From contig NZ_JALM01000025.1 of the NCBI RefSeq assembly GCF_000737195.2, positions 1-60,218 of the forward strand: DNA of 60,218 bases, written 5' to 3'. Made by a program: the position numbers and the translations under genes. The stretch comes from Sciscionella sediminilitoris. Its GTDB lineage: Bacteria; Actinomycetota; Actinomycetes; Mycobacteriales; Pseudonocardiaceae. Each line of letters opens with the position of its first letter. Positions within the stretch are counted from its first letter, which is position 1. The notes under the pieces are model-generated. The model saw only the letters and a list, made by a program, of their open reading frames with translations. It made no database searches and was not told where the DNA came from. Below are positions 44,116 through 55,249 of this stretch, one piece after another.

Positions 44116-45741
44116 GTGACCCGCACCCGCCCGGAAGGCACCCCGCTCGGGGACGAATTCCACGTCTACGACACGACGTTGCGCGATGGCGCGCAGCGGG
44201 AGGGGATTTCCTACTCGGTCGCCGACAAGCTCGCCGTCGCCCGGCTGCTCGATTCCCTCGGGGTCGGGTTCATCGAGGGTGGCTGGCCCGGCGCGCTGCC
44301 CAAGGACACAGAGTTCTTCGCCCGTGCCGCTTCCGGGGAACTGGAACTGAAACACGCCGCGCTCGTCGCGTTCGGCGCCACCCGCAAGGCCGACACCCAG
44401 GCCGCGCAGGATCCACAGGTGCGCGCGCTGCTCGACTCCGCGGCCCCGGTGATCACCCTGGTCGCGAAATCCGATCGCAGGCACATCGAACGCGCCCTGC
44501 GCACCGATGTGCCGACCGCGGCCGCGATGGTCGCCGACACCGTGCGCTTCCTCGTCGGCGAGGGCCGCAGGGTGTTCCTCGACGCCGAGCACTTCTTCGA
44601 CGGCTACGCCCACGATCCGGAGACCGCGCTGCGGGTGCTCGACGCGGGAGTCCAGGCGGGCGCGGATGTGGTGGTGCTCTGCGATACCAACGGCGGCCAG
44701 CTCCCGCTCGGGATCGCCGAGACGGTCGCCGAGGTAGGTGAAAAGACCGGCTTCCGGCTCGGGATCCATTGCCAGGACGACACATCCTGCGCGGTGGCCA
44801 ATTCGATCGCCGCCGTGCAGGCCGGGGCCAGCCACGTGCAGTGCACCGCCAACGGTTACGGCGAACGCGCGGGCAACGCGGACCTGTTCGGAGTGCTCGG
44901 GAATCTGGTGGCGAAGCTGGACATGCCGGTGCTCCCGGAGGGCGCGATCGGGGAACTGTCCCGGGTTTCGCACGGCATCGCCGAACTCGCGAACATCGCC
45001 CCGGATCCGCATTCGGCCTATGTCGGTGCATCGGCCTTCGCGCACAAAGCGGGCCTGCACGCGAGCGCGATCAAGGTGGATCCCCTGCTGTACAACCACA
45101 TCGATCCCGCATTGGTGGGCAACGACATGCGCGTACTGGTCACTGAGATGGCCGGAAGGGCGAGCCTGGAACTCAAGGGCCGTGAACTCGGCGTGGACCT
45201 GGCCGCCCGGCCGGAGGCACTGACCGCCTCGGTGGACGAGGTCAAGCGCAGGGAGGCGGCCGGGTGGTCCTACGAGGCCGCCGACGCCTCACTGGAACTG
45301 TTGCTGCGGCGCAACGCGGGGGAGGCGGATGCCGAATCCGCGGTGTTCTCCCTCGAGTCCTACCGGGTGATCATCGACCACGCCCCGGACGGCTCGGTGG
45401 TCTCCGAGGCCACGGTGAAACTGCACGTCGGCGGGCAGCGGGTGATCGCGACCGCCGAGGGGAACGGGCCGGTGCACGCCGTGGACGCCGCACTGCGCAC
45501 CGCGCTGCGCCCGCACCTGAGCTGGATGGACGAGGTCGCGCTCGCCGACTACAAGGTGCGCATCCTCGCCGGGGCGCACGGCACCGACGCGGTAACCAGG
45601 GTGCTGCTCGACTCCGCGGACGGCGCGCGCGAGTGGACCACCGTCGGAGTGCACGAGAACATCGTCGAGGCGAGCTGGCTGGCGCTCACCGATGCGCTTG
45701 CGCACAAGGCGTACCGGGTGCGCACCGAGACCAAAGGCTGA
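44116..45741 (+). CDS. cimA: Citramalate synthase
   Basis: A 541-residue DRE-TIM enzyme condensing pyruvate and acetyl-CoA to (R)-citramalate, the entry to threonine-independent isoleucine synthesis. DTTLRDGAQREG at the N-terminus and the metal-site HCQDDTSCAVANS near residue 220 are intact. A C-terminal LeuA-type allosteric domain (about 400-535) would bind isoleucine. Sequence fits the CimA branch rather than LeuA or homocitrate synthase, but specificity was not tested. GTG start with AGGAG upstream. Confidence 0.93.
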   Translation: MTRTRPEGTPLGDEFHVYDTTLRDGAQREGISYSVADKLAVARLLDSLGVGFIEGGWPGALPKDTEFFARAASGELELKHAALVAFGATRKADTQAAQDPQVRALLDSAAPVITLVAKSDRRHIERALRTDVPTAAAMVADTVRFLVGEGRRVFLDAEHFFDGYAHDPETALRVLDAGVQAGADVVVLCDTNGGQLPLGIAETVAEVGEKTGFRLGIHCQDDTSCAVANSIAAVQAGASHVQCTANGYGERAGNADLFGVLGNLVAKLDMPVLPEGAIGELSRVSHGIAELANIAPDPHSAYVGASAFAHKAGLHASAIKVDPLLYNHIDPALVGNDMRVLVTEMAGRASLELKGRELGVDLAARPEALTASVDEVKRREAAGWSYEAADASLELLLRRNAGEADAESAVFSLESYRVIIDHAPDGSVVSEATVKLHVGGQRVIATAEGNGPVHAVDAALRTALRPHLSWMDEVALADYKVRILAGAHGTDAVTRVLLDSADGAREWTTVGVHENIVEASWLALTDALAHKAYRVRTETKG

Positions 45742-45802
45742 GGGCACCTCGAGCGGCCCCATGTCCCGCTCGCGACGGACGAGGGCCGCACGAGGCACGC
45801 TG

Positions 45803-45814
45803 TACAGTGGCCCC
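45803..45814 (+). promoter_or_regulatory. Leaderless promoter -10 for FAH gene
   Basis: TACAGT (45803-45808) ends 6 bases before the GTG start, so transcription should begin at or next to the start codon. No ribosome-binding site is present, in line with a leaderless mRNA. Confidence 0.5.
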
Positions 45815-46582
45815 GTGCGTATCGCGAGGATTGCTCATCAGGAAGGGGTCGCTTTCGCCGCCGTCGAGGGCGAAGGGGCCGATGCCGTGGTCGCGGAGAT
45901 CGCCGAGCATCCGTTCGGGGTGGAGAAGAACTTCACCGGGCGGAAGTGGAAGCTCGCCGACACCAGGCTGCTCGCCCCGATCCTGCCGACGAAGATCATC
46001 TGTATCGGCAAGAACTACGCCGATCACGCCGCCGAGATGGGTGGCGAGGCCCCGGCCGATCCGGTGATCTTCATGAAGCCGAACACCTCGGTGATCGGCC
46101 CGAACCTGCCGATCAAGCTGCCCGCGAGCTCGAACGAGGTGCACTTCGAAGGGGAGCTCGCCGCGATCGTCGGCACCCCGTGCAAGAACGTCTCCGCGAG
46201 CAAGGCACGGGACGCCCTGCTCGGGTTCACCGTCGCCAACGACGTGACCGCGCGCGACCACCAGAAACACGATGGCCAGTGGACCCGCGCGAAAGGGCAC
46301 GACACCTTCTGCCCGCTCGGCCCGTGGATCGACACCGCCGTGGACCCGGCCGATCTGCCCATCCACACCGAAGTGGACGGCGAGCGCAAACAGGACTCGC
46401 GCACCTCGCTGCTGATCCACGATGTCGGCAAGGTCGTGGAGTGGATCTCCACGGTCATGACGCTGCTGCCCGGGGACGTCATCCTGACCGGAACCCCGGC
46501 CGGGGTCGGCCCGATCACCTCGGGCCAGTCGGTCTCGGTGACCGTGGAGGGAATCGGCACGCTGACCAACCCGGTGCAGTGA
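45815..46582 (+). CDS. Fumarylacetoacetate hydrolase-family protein
   Basis: A 255-residue FAH-fold enzyme. The central motif CIGKNYADHAAEMGGEAP with FMKPNTSVIGP and the metal ligands in HFEGELAAIVG and NDVTARD are complete. Family members hydrolyse or decarboxylate 2-keto acids such as oxaloacetate or acylpyruvates; this short type is often an acylpyruvase or oxaloacetate decarboxylase. It follows cimA but appears to have its own leaderless promoter. The true substrate is not known. Confidence 0.9.
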   Translation: MRIARIAHQEGVAFAAVEGEGADAVVAEIAEHPFGVEKNFTGRKWKLADTRLLAPILPTKIICIGKNYADHAAEMGGEAPADPVIFMKPNTSVIGPNLPIKLPASSNEVHFEGELAAIVGTPCKNVSASKARDALLGFTVANDVTARDHQKHDGQWTRAKGHDTFCPLGPWIDTAVDPADLPIHTEVDGERKQDSRTSLLIHDVGKVVEWISTVMTLLPGDVILTGTPAGVGPITSGQSVSVTVEGIGTLTNPVQ

Positions 46583-46586
46583 GGAG

Positions 46587-46616
46587 GGTGTCCGGGGAGA
46601 TCGCTCCCCGGACACC
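46587..46616. terminator. Bidirectional hairpin terminator
   Basis: A perfect 13-bp stem (GGTGTCCGGGGAG and complement) with an ATCG loop, between the convergent FAH and tex stops. No U tract. Confidence 0.6.
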
Positions 46617-46622
46617 ACCGAA

Positions 46623-49007
<2,385 letters not shown>

Positions 49008-49049
49008 GGGGCACCATTCTGCCGGTTCGCCGACAGCGGCCGGACACAC

Positions 49050-49249
49050 CCTAGGGGTGCGCCTGGCGGATGCGCTTTCCTGCTGCGCGGGGCCAGCGCG
49101 GCGCCTTGCTGCGAAGGCGCGCAATCACCACAGCTCCGCTATGGCTCAATCCTCCGCCTTGCCGATCTCGGGCGCGGGTGTCCCGCAGGGGCGCCGCCAC
49201 GCTGGCTCCCGCTCGCGACGGAAGGCATCCACCAGACACACCCTTGGCC
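49050..49249. repeat. 200-bp foldback element
   Basis: A large imperfect inverted repeat with arms of about 60 bp. The left arm (49050-49113) contains AGGGGTGCGCCTGGCGGATG and GGGGCCAGCGCGGCGCC; the right arm (49190-49248) is its imperfect complement, containing GGCGCCGCCACGCTGG-like sequence and ending CACACCCTTGGCC. About 75 bp separate the arms. No coding potential is evident. It lies between divergent tex and TetR genes, and its right end holds the -35 of the TetR gene. Confidence 0.55.
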
Positions 49250-49272
49250 TGACCCGCCTCCGATGCTAAAGT
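49244..49272 (+). promoter_or_regulatory. Leaderless promoter of the TetR gene
   Basis: TTGGCC (49244-49249) and TAAAGT (49267-49272) are 17 bases apart, and the ATG follows 6 bases after the -10, so the transcript should be leaderless. The -35 falls in the right arm of the foldback element. Confidence 0.5.
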
Positions 49273-49278
49273 TTGGCC

Positions 49279-49902
49279 ATGCGGTCAGAAAGTGAGTCGC
49301 CCGGTCAGAAAGGCCGGACGTTCATCGAGGAGGCGCGCCGCCGCCAGATCATCGAGGCCGCGGTCGAGGTGATCGCCGAGCAGGGCTACCTGAAAGCCTC
49401 GCTGGCCAAGATCGCCGAGCGTGCGGGCATCTCCAAAGGTGTCATCTCCTATCACTTCGACGGCAAGGACGATCTGCTGCACCAGCTCGTCATCCAGCTC
49501 TACATCGCGGGCGGCGAGTTCATGGCCCCGCGGATCGACGCGGCGGAGGGGGCCTGGCCGAAGCTGCGCGCCTATCTGGAGTCGAACTTCGAATTCATCG
49601 GGCAGCACCGCACCTATCTGCGGGTGTTCGTGGATGTGATCGGCAACCTCCGGGATCAGGACGGGATGCTGCACTTCCGCGATATGCAGGAGAACGCGGA
49701 CGTTCTCGATCCGCTGGTCGAACTGCTCGAGGAAGGGCAGCAAACGGGGGAGTTCGCCGAGTTCGACGTCCGGATGACGGCCATGTTCATCCGGGACACC
49801 ATCGACGGTCTCGCCGGCCGGGTCTCGCGCACGGAGGACTTCGACATGGAACGCTATTCGCGCGCCGCGGTCGAGGCGACCGCGAGGATGGTGTGCCGGT
49901 AG
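49279..49902 (+). CDS. TetR/AcrR family transcriptional regulator
   Basis: A 207-residue regulator. The DNA-binding domain (residues 18-65) has IIEAAVEVIAEQGYLKASLA and RAGISKGVISYHFDGKDDLL; the C-terminal domain binds an unknown ligand. It lies 19 bases upstream of two GT39-like glycosyltransferase genes, which it probably controls as an operon. The 11-base repeat CGGTCAGAAAG occurs twice within its first 12 codons and could be an internal autoregulatory site. It has no Shine-Dalgarno, consistent with a leaderless start. Confidence 0.88.
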   Translation: MRSESESPGQKGRTFIEEARRRQIIEAAVEVIAEQGYLKASLAKIAERAGISKGVISYHFDGKDDLLHQLVIQLYIAGGEFMAPRIDAAEGAWPKLRAYLESNFEFIGQHRTYLRVFVDVIGNLRDQDGMLHFRDMQENADVLDPLVELLEEGQQTGEFAEFDVRMTAMFIRDTIDGLAGRVSRTEDFDMERYSRAAVEATARMVCR

Positions 49903-49921
49903 CGAAGAGGGGGATACGGCG

Positions 49922-51412
49922 ATGGGTGAGGCGAGCGGGCGTGCGCCGGTGGCGAAGCTCGGCATCGGGCTGGTGGCACTGGCGACCGCGGGGCTGCTGC
50001 TCGCGGTGATCGAGCGGTACGGCTTCTTCGGGGACGAGCTGTACTTTCTCGCCGCGGGGCGCAGGCTCGACGTGAGCTACGCCGATCAGGGGCCGCTGGT
50101 GCCCGCGATCGCCAGGCTGATGGATCTGATCGCGCCCGGCTCGCTGTTCGCCGTGCGCCTTCCCTCGGTACTGGCCTCGGCGGGGATCGTGCTGCTCGCC
50201 GGGTTGCTCGCCAGGGAGTTCGGCGGAACACGCGGGGCGCAGACGCTCTCCGCGCTCGCCGCGGCCAGCTCGCTTTTCCTGCTGTCCCAAGGACATCTGC
50301 TGGCCACCGCCACGATCGACAGTGTGCTGTGGGTGCTGATCACCTGGCTGCTGGTGCGCTGGGTGCGCACCAGGGTCGATTGGCTGTTGTTCGCCGCCGG
50401 TTGTGTCACCGCGCTGGACATGCAGGTGAAGTGGCTGATTCCGGCCTTCTGGATCTGTGTCGCGCTTGCCGTGCTGGTCTGCGGGCCGCGCCGGATGCTG
50501 ATCAACCCGATGCTGCTCACCGGGGCGTTCCTGGTCGGGGTCAGCATGGTGCCTAGCCTGGTCTGGCAGGCCGGGCACGGCTGGCCGCAGCTGGCGATGA
50601 GCGAGATCATCGGCGCGGACGAGGCCGCGGCCCGTGGTCCGTTGCTGTTCACCCCGGAGGCGCTCAAACTCGCCGGAGTGCTCGGTGTTCCGCTGCTGTG
50701 CTACGGGGTGTGGCGGCTGTTCCGCGCCGAACGGCTGCGCCCGTACCGGTTCCTCGCCCCGGCCGCGATCCTGTTGTTCGTCTTCTTCGTCATCGCGAGC
50801 GGGCGGCCCTATTACGTGGTCGGGATGTTCCCGGTGCTCGCCGCGGCCGGTTCGGCGGAACTGTTGCGGGACAAGGTTTATCCGCTCGGCCGCTGGGCGA
50901 TCGGGGTGCTCGCGGTCGTCGCGGTCTGGTCCTCGGTCGTGCTGCTGCCGTGGCGCCCTGCCGCGGAGATCGAACCGGTGCACGGGCCCGAGGACGCCGC
51001 CGAGAAGCTGACCCTCAACGGTCAGTTCGGCTGGCAGGATCTGATGAACTCGACCGCGAACGCCTATCACCGGCTCACCCCGGAGGAGCGGAAATCCGCG
51101 GTGCTCGTCACCGATTCGTACACCAGGGCCGCCGCGTTCGACGAATTCGGCGCGCAGCACGGATTGCCCGCGGTGTACAGCCCCGGTCGTGGATTCGGTT
51201 ATTTCGGCCCGCCACCGGACTCGGCGAAAACCGTGCTCTACATCGGCGGCACCGAGCCCGCGCTGCGTGCCGCGTGCAACCGGGTGGAGCCACTGGGGAA
51301 ATCCGAATCACGGCTCGGCCTTCCCGGTGAGACAACGGATGTACCGATCTGGCGGTGCGCCGAACTGCGCGAACCGTGGTCGAAACTGTGGCCTGATCTG
51401 ATGACCCTGTGA
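49922..51412 (+). CDS. GT39/PMT_2-like membrane glycosyltransferase, copy 1
   Basis: A 496-residue polytopic enzyme of the ArnT/PMT_2 fold that uses polyprenyl-phosphate sugars outside the membrane. The first loop after helix 1 carries FFGDELYFLAAG, with the Asp-Glu pair expected of the catalytic loop, then SYADQGPLVP. Some ten helices follow, and the last 130 residues are an extracytoplasmic domain (YSPGRGFGYFGPPPD). It is paired with a close paralogue immediately downstream. The acceptor is unknown, possibly a cell-wall lipid or glycan. Confidence 0.87.
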   Translation: MGEASGRAPVAKLGIGLVALATAGLLLAVIERYGFFGDELYFLAAGRRLDVSYADQGPLVPAIARLMDLIAPGSLFAVRLPSVLASAGIVLLAGLLAREFGGTRGAQTLSALAAASSLFLLSQGHLLATATIDSVLWVLITWLLVRWVRTRVDWLLFAAGCVTALDMQVKWLIPAFWICVALAVLVCGPRRMLINPMLLTGAFLVGVSMVPSLVWQAGHGWPQLAMSEIIGADEAAARGPLLFTPEALKLAGVLGVPLLCYGVWRLFRAERLRPYRFLAPAAILLFVFFVIASGRPYYVVGMFPVLAAAGSAELLRDKVYPLGRWAIGVLAVVAVWSSVVLLPWRPAAEIEPVHGPEDAAEKLTLNGQFGWQDLMNSTANAYHRLTPEERKSAVLVTDSYTRAAAFDEFGAQHGLPAVYSPGRGFGYFGPPPDSAKTVLYIGGTEPALRAACNRVEPLGKSESRLGLPGETTDVPIWRCAELREPWSKLWPDLMTL

Positions 51413-51420
51413 GGTGGGCG

Positions 51421-52933
51421 ATGGCAACGTTGACCGCGGAGAATCGCGCGGGAACCGGATTGCCCGTACCGTTCGCGAAACTGGGGGTATCGCTGATCGC
51501 CCTTGCGAGTTTCGTGCTGCTGCTCGTTTTCGCGAGCCGGTACGGGTACTTCGGCGATGAACTGTATTTCCTCGCCGCGGGGCACCGCCTGGAATTCAGT
51601 TATGCCGACCAGGGGCCGGTTCTCCCGCTGCTCGCGTATCTCATGGATTCGATCGCGCCCGGCTCGGTGTTCGCCCTGCGTGTTCCCGCCGCGCTGATCA
51701 CCGCGGGCGCCGTGTTCTTCGCCGGGCTGCTCGCCAGGGAGTTCGGCGGGGGAAAGGGCGCGCAGCTGCTGTCCGCTACCGCATACGCGAGCTCGTTCTT
51801 CCTTTTCCTGCAAGGGCACATGCTGGCGACGAACACCGTGGACACCGCGCTGTGGGTGCTGATCACCTGGTTCCTGGTGCGCCTGGGTACGTACCGGGAA
51901 CGACCTGCTGCTGCTCGGCGCGGGCATCGCGACCGCGGTCGACATGCAGGTGAAATGGCTGATCCCGTTCTTCTGGCTGAGCGCGGGGGTTGCGGTGCTG
52001 CTGCTCGGGCCGCGGCGGATGCTCACCCGGCCGATGCTCTGGACCGGCGCGGCCATCGTGGTGCTGAGCATGCTGCCTTCCCTTGTGTGGCAAGCGAACC
52101 ACGGCTGGCCGCAACTGGGCATGGGTTCGATCGTTGCCGGTGAGCAGGCCTTCGCCGCCGGGCGGGTGCTCTTCGTCCCGCTCGCCATCGCACTCGCCGG
52201 GGTGCTCGGTGTTCCGCTGCTCTGCTATGGACTGTGGCGCCTGATGCGTGCGGAACACCTGCGCGACTACCGGTTCCTGGCGCTGACGACGGTGCTGTTG
52301 TTCGCGGTGTTCCTGGTGCTGAACGGGCGCGAGTACTACGTGGCCGGGATCTTCGCCGGCGTCATGGCCGTCGGTGCCGTCGAACTGACCAGACGCGGGC
52401 TCCGGGTGCCAGGTAAGACGGTGCTCGCGGTGCTGACCGCGGTCTCGATCGGTTCGGCGCTGTATGTGCTTCCGTGGCAGCCCGCCGATTCCGTGGAACC
52501 GGTGCGCGACCGGGCGGAGCTGGCGACGAAGCTGAGCGTCAACGGTCAGTTCGGCTGGCGGGAACTCGCCGCGAGCACCGCGCGCGCCTACCGCGGGCTG
52601 GCTCCCCGCGACCGGGAAAACGCGGTGCTGCTGGCCGAATCCTATTGGCAGGCAAGCGCTTTGGACCGGTACGGAACCCGCTTCGGGCTACCCCCGGTGT
52701 ACAGCCCATCCCGCGGATTCGGCTACTTCGGCGCGCCACCGGCGGCGGCACGCCCCGTGCTCGCGGTCGGGGACCGGGTGGTGTTCGAGCCGATCTGCGC
52801 GAACCTGGAACCGGCGGGGAAAGCCGATGCGCGGCTCGGTCTGCCCGGCGCCACCAAGGATGTGCCCATCTGGCGTTGCACCGGTCTGCGTGCGCCGTGG
52901 TCGGTGCTGTGGCCGAAGCTGCGGCACCTGTGA
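51421..52933 (+). pseudogene. GT39/PMT_2-like glycosyltransferase, copy 2, frameshifted
   Basis: A paralogue of the preceding gene in two frames. Codons from ATG 51421 match it through LVITWFLVR (FGDELYFLAAG is intact), then one extra C at 51882-51883 (GCGCCTGGGT here, GCGCTGGGTG in copy 1) shifts the frame. After it the other frame continues WVRTGNDLLLLGAG and DMQVKWLIPFFW to the stop at 52933. The rest is uninterrupted and still similar, so the lesion is recent or a sequencing error; programmed slippage has no slippery run to support it. Confidence 0.82.
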
Positions 52934-52935
52934 AG

Positions 52936-53853
52936 CTAGGACACCCGTGACTGCGGCGGTTCCTGCTCGCGCACCGCGGCGATCGAAGCCTCGCTGTCCG
53001 AGCCGAAGCGGTACAGCGCGGCGCTGAGCAGTTCCACCGGGGTGCGCAGGGTGTAGAGGCCGATCGCGATCGGCGCCATGAACGGCGGTTCGATCTTGAG
53101 TTTGCGGGTGACGATCGCGTCCGCGAGTATTCCCGCGGCCTCCTGCGGGCTCAGGCCGGGAACACTGCGCAGGGCCGCGGTCGGCGCGCTCATCCTGGTG
53201 TGCACCAGCCCCATGTAGACACTCGTGGTGGTGATGCCCGCGGAGCGGACCTCCTTGCCGAAGGTGCGGAACCAGGTGTCGAAGGCGGCCTTGGAGGCCG
53301 AATACGCCGCCCAGCGCGCCCCGGGGGACATCCGCATGCCCCAGGTGGACACGTTCACCACATGACCGGCGCCCCTGGCGCGCATCGAGGGCAGCAGGGC
53401 GAGGGTGAGCTTGACCGGGCCGAGGTAGTTGATGTCGATGGTCCGCTGGAAATCGCTGAACCGGTTCTCGGAGAGCTCGATCGACCGCCGGATCGACTTG
53501 CCCGCGTTGTTCACCAGCACATCGACCTGGCCGTGCGCCTCGAGAATCCGGTCGACCAGCCCGTCCACCGAATCGGTATCGGTCAGATCGGCCGGATAGG
53601 CGTGCGCGTCCCCGCCGTCCGCGCGGATCGCGGCCGTGACCTCGTCGAGTCGTTTCGCGGACCGGGCGATCAGCAGCACGGTCGCCCCCGCGCCGGCGAG
53701 CAGCCGGGCGGTCGCCTCACCGATCCCGTACGAGGCGCCGGTGATGAGCACCGTCTTGCCGGACACCGCCTTGCGCAGCTGGTGTTCGTTCGTGCCTGGC
53801 TTGCCGTTGAGCGCGTGGGCGCAGGTACGCCACAGCAGTCGAGCCGGTCGCAT
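52936..53853 (-). CDS. Short-chain dehydrogenase/reductase
   Basis: A 305-residue SDR. The cofactor motif is VLITGASYGIGEATARLLAG near residue 31; NNAG in VDVLVNNAGKS, catalytic Ser in VVNVSTWGMRM and Tyr-x3-Lys in YSASKAAF. The C-terminal 60 residues form the extension seen in fatty acid and steroid-type SDRs (PIAIGLYTLRTPVELLSAAL), possibly membrane-associated. It faces the glycosyltransferase gene with 2 bases between stops. The start at 53853 gives MRPARLLW. Confidence 0.85.
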   Translation of the reverse strand: MRPARLLWRTCAHALNGKPGTNEHQLRKAVSGKTVLITGASYGIGEATARLLAGAGATVLLIARSAKRLDEVTAAIRADGGDAHAYPADLTDTDSVDGLVDRILEAHGQVDVLVNNAGKSIRRSIELSENRFSDFQRTIDINYLGPVKLTLALLPSMRARGAGHVVNVSTWGMRMSPGARWAAYSASKAAFDTWFRTFGKEVRSAGITTTSVYMGLVHTRMSAPTAALRSVPGLSPQEAAGILADAIVTRKLKIEPPFMAPIAIGLYTLRTPVELLSAALYRFGSDSEASIAAVREQEPPQSRVS

Positions 53854-53899
53854 CCGGTCAGCATATGGCCGTGACCCGGAAACATGCCAGAATCCGGAT

Positions 53900-54283
53900 A
53901 TGGGCGATGACCAAGATCTCGTTGAGCTCGCGACCCGGTTGTTCGGGATGGCGCGCACCGGAAACACGGCCGAGCTGGACGCCTATGTCGAGGCCGGGGT
54001 TCCGGTGAACCTCGCCAACGAATCCGGGGACACGCTGCTCATGCTCGCCGCCTACCACGGGCACGCGGAAACCGTGCGTGCGCTGCTCGACCGGGGCGCG
54101 GATCCGGACAAGCTCAACGACCGCGGCCAGTCCCCGCTCGCCGGTGCCGTGTTCAAAGGAGAGAACGAGGTGGTACGGGTACTCGCCGAGGGCGGCGCCG
54201 ATCCGGACGCCGGGGCGCCGACCGCGCGCCAGTCCGCCGAGATGTTCGGCAAGCAGGAACTGCTCGCCCTCTTCGACCGATGA
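53900..54283 (+). CDS. Ankyrin-repeat protein
   Basis: A 127-residue protein of about three ankyrin repeats: ARTGNTAELDAYVEAGV, ESGDTLLMLAAYHGHAETVR with LLDRGADPDKLNDRGQSP, and GENEVVRVLAEGGADPDAG. Such repeats bind protein partners. It overlaps the hydrolase gene by 4 bp and is probably co-transcribed. ATG at 53900. The partner is unknown. Confidence 0.85.
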   Translation: MGDDQDLVELATRLFGMARTGNTAELDAYVEAGVPVNLANESGDTLLMLAAYHGHAETVRALLDRGADPDKLNDRGQSPLAGAVFKGENEVVRVLAEGGADPDAGAPTARQSAEMFGKQELLALFDR

Positions 54284-55020
54284 AGCTCACCGTGCTCGGC
54301 GGGGCGGGGGCCTGGCCGAGCGCCGCACAGCCGTGCAGTGGTTACCTGCTCGAGTACCAGGGGCACACCCTGCTGCTCGATCCCGGCTACGGCAGTTTCG
54401 CCGCACTGCAGCGGTACCTCGCCGCGGGTGAACTCGGCGCCGTCGCCGTCACCCACGGGCACCCCGACCACTGCGCCGATCTGAATCCGCTGCTGCGGGC
54501 CCGTGCGCTCGAAGGCGAGCCGCCGTTGCCGGTGTACGCCCCGCGGGGAGCGCTCGACCGGGTGCTCGCGCTCGACCAGGTCGCCGCGGTGCGCTCCGCC
54601 GGTCTGGTGCACGAACTGCGGGCGCGCGAACCGGTGCGTATCGGGACGTTCGAAGTGCTGCCGGTACCCCTGCCGCACCACGTGGTGAACCTCGGGTTGC
54701 GCGTGACGGGCGGGGATCGGCTGGCCTATACCGGGGACACCGGGCCGAGCGCCGCGGTCACCGAGCTCGCCGCGGACGCCGATGTGCTGCTCGCCGAGGC
54801 CACCTATCCCGAAACCGTGCCCGAAGAGGACGCCGCCTTCCTGTCCAGCGCCCGCCAGGCGGGCGAGTACGCCCGGGACGCCCGGGTCGGCGAGCTGCTG
54901 CTGACCCATCTGTGGCCGGGCACCGATCCGGCGCGGGCGATCGCGGCCGCGCGCCCGGCGTTCCCCGGTCCCATCCGGGTGGCCGAACCGGGGCTCGAAT
55001 GGCCGTCGCGACCACGGTGA
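54280..55020 (+). CDS. Metallo-beta-lactamase-fold hydrolase
   Basis: A 246-residue MBL-fold enzyme of the RNase Z-like group. The zinc motif is VTHGHPDHCADLNPLL near residue 58, then LAYTGDTGPS near 145 and LLTHLWPG near 207, so all ligands are present. Such proteins can be phosphodiesterases or tRNA 3'-processing-like enzymes; the exact substrate is unknown. Translation is coupled to the ankyrin gene by a 4-bp overlap. Confidence 0.9.
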   Translation: MKLTVLGGAGAWPSAAQPCSGYLLEYQGHTLLLDPGYGSFAALQRYLAAGELGAVAVTHGHPDHCADLNPLLRARALEGEPPLPVYAPRGALDRVLALDQVAAVRSAGLVHELRAREPVRIGTFEVLPVPLPHHVVNLGLRVTGGDRLAYTGDTGPSAAVTELAADADVLLAEATYPETVPEEDAAFLSSARQAGEYARDARVGELLLTHLWPGTDPARAIAAARPAFPGPIRVAEPGLEWPSRPR

Positions 55021-55039
55021 TCTGGGCTAAAGTGTGCAC

Positions 55040-55249
55040 ATGGCGAAGACATTGACGGCCGCGGTGCACCAGGAAGAGGACTGGTACGTCGCGCGGTGCC
55101 TGGAGGTCGAGGTCGCCTCGCAAGGTCAGACGATCGATGAAGCGAAGGCGAACCTCATCGAAGCGGTCCAGCTGTACCTCGAAGAAGCCGGTGAGGATGC
55201 TGTGGAGGAGAGCCCCTTTATCAGCGCTTTCCAAATCGGGGCCGCGTGA
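55040..55249 (+). CDS. hicB: HicB-like antitoxin
   Basis: A 69-residue protein of the HicB/UPF0150 N-terminal fold: TLTAAVHQEEDWYVARCLEV then EVASQGQTIDEAKANLIEAV. It lacks the extra DNA-binding domain of longer HicB. TAAAGT (55028-55033) stands 6 bases before the ATG, so the transcript is probably leaderless. Its stop overlaps the GTG start of a broken hicA, so antitoxin comes first, the less common order. The toxin is no longer intact. Confidence 0.83.
   Translation: MAKTLTAAVHQEEDWYVARCLEVEVASQGQTIDEAKANLIEAVQLYLEEAGEDAVEESPFISAFQIGAA

Noticed and set aside
51880-51890. Programmed frameshift in the second glycosyltransferase
   Set aside because: No slippery heptamer or downstream stimulatory hairpin is evident; a single inserted C explains the break.
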